Assembly: GCA_013398175.1 (NCBI GenBank)
Contig: VZRZ01008264.1
Coordinates: forward strand, 187,983-251,982
Direction of reading: 5' to 3'
Source of the DNA: Climacteris rufus
Lineage: Eukaryota; Chordata; Aves; Passeriformes; Climacteridae
Length of the DNA: 64,000 nt
Shown here: piece by piece, positions 57,831-64,000 of the stretch
Numbering within the stretch: the stretch's first letter is position 1
Layout: the number at the start of each line of letters is the position of its first letter
Notes under the pieces: generated by a model
Told to the model about the DNA's origin: nothing
Database searches by the model: none
The model's input: the letters and a program-made list of their open reading frames with translations, nothing else
Made by a program: the position numbers and the translations under genes

Positions 57831-60800
57831 CTTTATGAAATGGACTTCTTTATTTAGTGTTTGATTATCAGAAACTGCCCACCTTGAACTCTGGCTACAT
57901 AAAATGGGCTAAAATGTAAGGGGAAATATGAGAGAGACAATGCTTTAATAATTTGTTATTTTACAGTGACAATTTCATTAAAAAGATCGTATGTATCCAT
58001 GACTATTTCTTTGGAGCCAACTAAGCTGATACTTTCTAGATGAGAAAATATTTTGCAACACTATGAAAAGATGAAACCTGAAAGGTAAATTCAAATACTC
58101 AGAGAAACAGTTGTCTGCACACTGGGCAACAAAAGCACTGAGGTCTGTCAATCTGCAGCTACAGGGAACAAGGTCCTACACAAGAGCAAGAACAGCCTCT
58201 GAAGTGCTCCTTGACCTGCTGTGTATTATAATACTCTTGAGATTGGTTTCATGCCTGAGACAATAATCCCCTTAAAATTTTTTCCCATGAGTGGACTTGC
58301 ATTCTCCCATTTGGACCAACCCGAGGAGGAAAAAACAGCAGTCCTAGTTTAATAGGCAATGTCAAATCAAACTGGATGGCCTGCAGTCTTTCAGATATGT
58401 ACAAGAAGGTCCTGTGAGCTCACCTGCTGCTTTCCCAGCCGTATGTTTTTACTTCAGCCTGCAGCTGTGGAACATCACCATGCCTAGTGCTTCAGGGACA
58501 CCCGTGGGACCAGTGTAGAAGGGGCCCTGATACTGCCTGGTGCAGCAAGACCTTTCCAGGGTTAGCAGCTGGCAAGGTGGGAGTCAGAGCTTCTCTGCTT
58601 GGTGTTGCCCCCCTCCATACTCCAGCCAGCTAAAGCAAAACCAAAACAGGGACACACAGAAATCACACAGCTGAGTGGTTCCTCTGCTCCGAGAAACACA
58701 CTGATCCCCCAGCAGGACTTGCAAAGCTGCCAGGTGTCAAGGCACACCTTGCCAGGGCTAGATACATCCCACTGCTGAAAGAACTGAGTCCAAGATAAAA
58801 ACAATCTTGTTTTTATCCTCTCTTTCGCAGGGACAGTTAATTGCACATTAATGATGATACTACATAGCTTAAAACCAACATTTGTTATATGTGTAATTCC
58901 TAAAGTTTTCATGGGACTAGTCTGCAAAAGGAGGTACACAGTTTTCCCTGGTCATAATTCAAACCAAGGCTCTTGTGGATTATCCTCTGTACTTTTCAGC
59001 AAGCCATTTCCTAGTGATATGATAAACCTCTGTTTACACCTGAATCCACATCAGAAAAATAACTCCTTCTCCTCTGCCTTTAGTGGAGACGGTACTGCAT
59101 TAACACTTCCACATTTCCAAGAACAACGAATAAGTGCACCAATGTGGAAACTTGATAACAATTTCACACATTCTCATCTTCACTACTTTCCTAAATGTTT
59201 GTGGATTCTCTGCAAACTTCCATTCTACTGGAAGTGTTTACTCTCCTCCTCTAAATGGATATTCTCTCTAAATGAGAGGTTGCTAGACTGTTCAGAACCA
59301 CTTTCTTGTTCAAAAAAAAAAAAAATTATTACTTCGAATTTTGACTGTAAAGATTGTGACAGAATAAGAACTTTTAAAACTAATAAGAACATGAAAAGAA
59401 GAAATATGCACCGGACGACAAAGTTTAACAAATTCAAATGCTAAAAGGAAAGAATTTATATGAGATATGTTACTTGTGAAATGACCTGATTAAACCCAGG
59501 TATTCTTAAGCTTTATGCTTCCTGCTACCAGTTTAAATGGAACAGCAAAATTATTTGTGGATTTCTTTTTGATCCAGATGATGTAAAGGACTTTTGAGGA
59601 AGCATATACAAAAAAATCACCATTTTTTTTTCTCTTTGTCTAAAGAGACAGGTATGTCACTCCTATATCAAATATTGTCACGATTAAAACATGTTTAGAA
59701 TTTAAATTACTTCTGTATTTAATATTGATAAATCTAATTTGCTGCATTTCTGCTCCTTCTTTAACCTAGAGATAGGATTTAAATTAATGACATTGCTTTT
59801 GGTGATATGCAAGAAATTCCAAAAGTCAAATTCACTCAACCTGTAATTGCATGGAATATTTACCTTTTCTGTAATAGCTTTAATTTTGTCAACATTGAGA
59901 GCAGATCATGACTTTAATGCTGCTAAAAAAAATTGTCAATCTGTTTCGACATTCAGCAGAGTGCTATTCTTGTCCCTGCCCCCAAGAAAATAACAAAAAC
60001 CCTTCAACCAAGCACAACAATAAATAATGTTGTTCTGTCCTGGCAAGGAAATTCTTGGCATCTTGTAACTTTTGAAACTGTAGATTACTTTCTTCATTTC
60101 TATGGTGGTAATGGTATACAGAGAGGATAGCAGCTGCATTCCTTGTGACTTAGTGCAAGTGCTCCTAGACAAAATTAAGGGGTTTTATTAGTCATATTTT
60201 TTAGCTCAAACTGAAATATTTTTCAAAATAGTTTTGCTAAAGAAGATCTAGACCATTTGTTCAATTATTAGGTAAATGGTTTGCTATGTTCCATCTCTGC
60301 TCACTGTCACTGTGGATAGCTTAGCAAATGGTGATTCAGTCTTTGGTCCAAAGCTCATTGTACTGAGCCTGCTCCAGATGTCATAAATACATCTTGTTGG
60401 GATGTTTTATTTCACTCACATCCCTGCAGGCAGCCCAGACTGGAATGGTTTTACGTATTTTTATTTTGGGACTGTTTTTGCTGGAAGGCCTATCAAGAAA
60501 AAATAGGCTTTGCATTTTAAGTGAGCTGAAGTTGCACAGCAAGTACACCTTAATTTAGCTAGTGAGTTGATTTATGCTCAGAAGTATCTGAAGTGGTCTC
60601 TCTTCAGTACTCTTCAGATTCTGAGATATTTACTCTCCTTTTCTTGTCCAGCTCCAAATAAGAACATCCTGGATAAGTATCAGCCTTGAATTTTTTGCTA
60701 TTAAATTTTGATTACCTTTTCATATGAAGAGTTCTACTGAGGCTGCATGGAGAGTATTCTGAAAGCCTTTACTATAGCTAAAGGTTCCAATTCTGTACAA

Positions 60801-61068
60801 GATAATTATCTCTGTAAATATCAGTGTATCCATTTAAAAAAAACCCACAAACTTGGTTTATTCACTGCAAGGGTTCTTTTGATACAATATTCTCATTAAA
60901 ATATTTCTATCACGTATCCTGGGAGGTGTCTCTAGCCTCCAGCTGAGTAGAGCGTACAGAGATCCCTCTGAATGGACTGAGATATTCAGATAAACCAATC
61001 AAAAAAAGCAGGATCAAGTAGAGTCCTCACTGAGCTTCAGAATGTAATACAGTTGCATTACAGGATCC
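57831..61068. other. non-coding stretch with a long chance open frame
   Basis: Contains a 197-codon plus-strand open frame (58851-59444) with a lysine-rich C-terminus and no recognisable domain, partly opposed by a 125-codon minus-strand frame. The sequence at 58120-58780 is GC-richer than its neighbours. No mobile element recognised. Confidence 0.45.
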
Positions 61069-61250
61069 CAGAATCACTGAATGTTTAGGGTTGGAAACTC
61101 TGACACTAGAGACCTTGGCCACAAGGGCTCACTGCTGGCTCACGGTTAACTTGTGACTATCATTAATAGAGTTAATTACCATCGTGCTGTGTCTACAGTA
61201 ATGTCTAACAGGTCAGTTCAGTGTAAGCTGCTCTTAAAAATGAGGGAATT
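61069..61250 (-). mobile_element. CR1 fragment with internal loss
   Basis: CAGAATCACTGAATG followed by TTAGGGTTGGAAACTC is a minus-strand CR1 3' terminus. About 50 bases later TCACTGCTGGCTCACG corresponds to a more internal CR1 position, and CTACAGTAATGTCTAACAGG to the segment beyond. The pieces are in CR1 order but closer together than in a full copy, so internal deletion is likely. Confidence 0.7.
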
Positions 61251-61760
61251 CAGGAATGTCTCCTCCTCAGGATAGCTTTATTAATAGAATGTCTTCAGCC
61301 AACTAAACATGATTTAGTCACAAACTGAGTTAGAGTCCTTGGATTGCATTTCCCAGTGAAATTTTTGTCTATCTTTCTATTATGACCTTATTTTGTCCCT
61401 TGCTACCCACTGGTGGTACCAAAGCATGGTACATGATAAGTACATGACCCCCTGCTTTTCTAGCATGCTTCATAACTGACTCAGCAGAGGACATCTAAGT
61501 AATCCTCAAACATAAAGCCAGTTAAATTAAGTAGGGATGTACATCCACAAGACACTACTTCAGATGCTATTCAAATGAAAGTAATCATTTGTTTCAGTTC
61601 TCATTAAAAACATTACAAACTGAAAGTAAGTACTACTATAGAGAAGAAGAAATTAAATTCTGGTTCTTAACAACAAAGTGATCATCTCAGAAATACCTAC
61701 ATGTGATGTTCTTAGACTGCAGAGGAATGTAAAAGAGAAATTAAACACTTTTATTTCTAG
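61251..61760. other. short unremarkable stretch
   Basis: AT-rich sequence between a CR1 fragment and the second family C LTR, nothing recognised. Confidence 0.6.
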
Positions 61761-62320
61761 TGTCTTGGTTTCCTGGGGTAGAATTTTTCTTTTCTTTATT
61801 TCTAGTAGCTGTTACAGTACACTGTACAGTGATGTTTTAGTTGTTGCTGAGGAGTGCTTACCCTAAATCAAGAATTTTCAGTTTCCCATGCTTTACCAGT
61901 GAGCAGGTGCACAAGAAGCCAGGAGGGAGCATGGCTAGGACAGCAGACCCAAACTGGCCAAAGGGATATTCCATGCCATAGAATGTCATGCTCAGTACAT
62001 AAACTGGGGGGAGCTGGCTGGGAGATGCCTTTCACTGCTCGGGGATGGGCTGGGCATTGGTCAGCAGGTGGTGAGCAATTGTATTGTATATCACTTGTTT
62101 GTCTTGGCTTTTATTCCTCTCTTCCTCTCTCTTGTTGTTGTCTCCTCTTTAATATATTATTATTGCTATTATTATTATAATGATAATTATTATTAATAAT
62201 CCATGGGTTTTATTTACCTTTTTCTTCCAGATTCTCCTCCCCACCCCACTGGAGATGCTGGTGTATGAGCAAGTACTAAGTACCACAGTACTTAGTTCTC
62301 AGCTGGGGTTAACTGCAATG
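61761..62320 (+). mobile_element. solo LTR, family C (ERVL-like), copy 2
   Basis: Begins TGTCTTGGTTTCCTGGGGTA and shares the order of 56736-57325: CAGTGAGCAGGTGCAC, GGAGGGAGCATGGCTAGG, AAGGGATATTCCATGCCATAG and GAATGTCATGCTCAGTACATAAA. This is followed by an ATT-rich tract (about 62150-62205) and CCCACCCCACTGG, then AGCTGGGGTTAAC near the end. The promoter box is TACATAAA here, against TATATAAA in copy 1. The 3' terminus is decayed and no clear 5-base target duplication is seen (TCTAG on the left). No internal retroviral genes. Confidence 0.85.
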
Positions 62321-64000
62321 CCTGGTTACACAGTGAATATCACAATGACACTTCATATACAAACATAGTTTCTAATGTTTTTTTTTTCTTCATGCTGTGA
62401 CAGCATACAGCCTGATACATATATTAGGCATTTGTGCAAAAGAGTCAATTTTCTTAAAAGAAATGTAGTAACTTCCCTCTCTCTTGCAGGAAAGTGACCT
62501 TGAACATCTGCAAGTGGTTCTTTGAACCACAGCAAGACGAGGGCAGAGACTGTATTAAAGAGGGAACATTTGTTTGGCCCTGAGACATGGGAAGTATGGA
62601 AGAAACCTGAGACTGTCAATTAATAAGTTATGTTCATGAGCTCATAATTTATGTTGGGGTGAGCACTGTCAGATGTTATAACATCCTCCACTCTGGTTAT
62701 GTTACTGTCCTGTGCAGACTTCTGAACAAACACTGTCAGCCTGTCACTTGCTCCATCTGTGCTCAAGTATAATACTGTTAATGTCTTGCATGGGCAAATT
62801 ATAAGTTTTTTTAAACTACTGAAAAAATAAAATTAAATGCAAATCTTACAAAGCTGGATATTTCTTTCTAAGTTTCTCTTTTAAAATGTTTCTTTACATA
62901 TCTGTTTAACTTAATCAGGGCAACTGAGACTGACATATATGATAACTTATGCAAATGCTGCTTTTATATGAGAGAATTAGGCTCTGGTGTCAACTTCTTT
63001 TATGCTGGCAATATTGTGCCAGCTCCTATAAAGAATTTATTAGCAAAGACAATTCATTACAGCTAAGCCTAAAATGAGTGTGTTGTAGTTCCTCCATTCC
63101 AGCAAGTGCCAGCATATGGGCCTTCTCCAAAATGACTGGTTTGTAAAGTGTGGTTTTAAATTTTCCTTTTCCTGTGTCTTTAAATTCAAGTGGCATGTGT
63201 TTACTGTGCTTTTTGTGATCCAAAACCTGGTTTGGCTAACCTTGTGAAGGAACAACAAAACACCAGGGGTTAAAGTCATGGCAGCTTTCCATCAAAGTAA
63301 CTGGGGCCAGAATTTCACCCTGGGATATAAAACAATTAATCATATATCACACAGGAGCAATAAGCTGTTAGGAAACCCAGACTGTCTGACTTGTGATCTA
63401 TCCACTTGTATAGCTATGTTTGTGCATTTTGACACCCTGTACTGGAAGAGCCTCCAGACTGAAACAGCAGTGCAGAACAGGAAGATTTTACAATGGCTCC
63501 ATAAGCAGCTGTCTGTCTTAGTCAAGAGGGAGCTTAAGCCTTTGTTTTCAGTCCATGAGGTAATGTTTGGAGGATCCTGGATTAGACAGCATCTCTGAGA
63601 ATGAGAGGGTGAAAGAAAATGGGTCACACAGGCTGATTCAGAGTTTGTGAGGGGTGCAGTGGAACACCAGGATTTCAGAGACAAATCCAAAAATGATGGA
63701 AGGTTCCCAGCTCTTAGGTCATTCCAGACACAGAGAATGCATGAGGAAAGCCACAGAGATGGGATTAGAAAGAGCAGGAAGATTCAGGCAGACTGGATCA
63801 GTGGGGCCCAGGCACATACTAGTTGACAGAAATGGGTTTTGAAGTGCAATCAGGAGCACAGCAGCACAACACCTTGAAAGCAAAGCTGGGAAGTTGATGT
63901 GAGGACAAACACCTGCAGCTGGGCCAGGCTGAGGTCCCAGTGCTTTATTCTGAGCTCAAGTCAAGATAAACAAGAACCCCTTCATGGTGTTCAGGACTGT
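62321..64000. other. non-coding stretch to the window end
   Basis: No gene recognised. Open frames on both strands at 63278-63690 overlap each other and look like chance. 63650-63960 is purine-rich, with a style reminiscent of old retroelement text, but I cannot assign it. Confidence 0.45.

Noticed and set aside
58851..59444. 197-codon plus-strand open frame
   Set aside because: Low-complexity lysine-rich end, AT-driven codons, an A-run read as lysines, and an opposing 125-codon frame. No recognisable protein.
1..64000. CRISPR array, phage, toxin-antitoxin or biosynthetic cluster
   Set aside because: No regularly spaced direct repeats, no tightly packed long ORFs and no ribosome-binding-site pattern. 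The sequence is vertebrate genomic DNA.

Overview
The window looks like a gene-poor, AT-rich piece of a bird nuclear genome. The organism call rests on the repeats. There are several CR1-type LINE fragments with typical avian CR1 3' ends (a TTCTATTCTATT tail in one) and several solo or partial LTRs of types common in bird genomes. There are no Alu, B1 or L1 elements. The number and variety of LTRs suggests a neoavian, perhaps a songbird, but that is inference. Two N runs (3497-3506 and 36862-36904) show that it is a draft assembly. I recognise no host protein-coding gene and no rRNA, tRNA, CRISPR array or bacterial-type operon. The window is most likely intergenic or lies inside very long introns.

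Layout. 1-10239 is AT-rich single-copy-looking DNA with one possible ancient MIR/CORE-like scrap (811-880), a small CA repeat and a poly-C assembly gap. 10240-10957 is a GC-rich LTR bracketed by a 7-base direct repeat. 11456-13197 is a compound repeat: a 1.2 kb CR1 on the minus strand, ended abruptly by a plus-strand LTR piece that is fused to a minus-strand piece of a second LTR. 15402-16598 is a minus-strand LTR of the same family as the first piece, followed by a plus-strand CR1 3' end. 17609-18010 and 19586-21350 hold older, decayed CR1 copies. 21351-29226 is again mostly unremarkable. 29227-29690 and 36581-37141 are two related minus-strand solo LTRs. 37150-56735 is a long AT-rich stretch with only small tandem repeats. 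56736-57325 and 61761-62320 are two plus-strand copies of another LTR family, with a CR1 3' end (57440-57830) and a minus-strand CR1 scrap (61069-61250) between them.

The best candidate for host coding sequence is a minus-strand segment at 30715-30950. It is open from a good splice acceptor to a stop and has GC-richer codon third positions than its surroundings, but I cannot name the protein. A few weaker exon-like segments (1947-2209, 8121-8269, 24002-24199 and plus-strand 31493-31633) and some homeobox-motif-rich stretches that could be conserved non-coding elements are listed as hypotheses. I found no evidence for an undescribed multi-gene system. The interest here is in retroelement nesting and mosaic structure.
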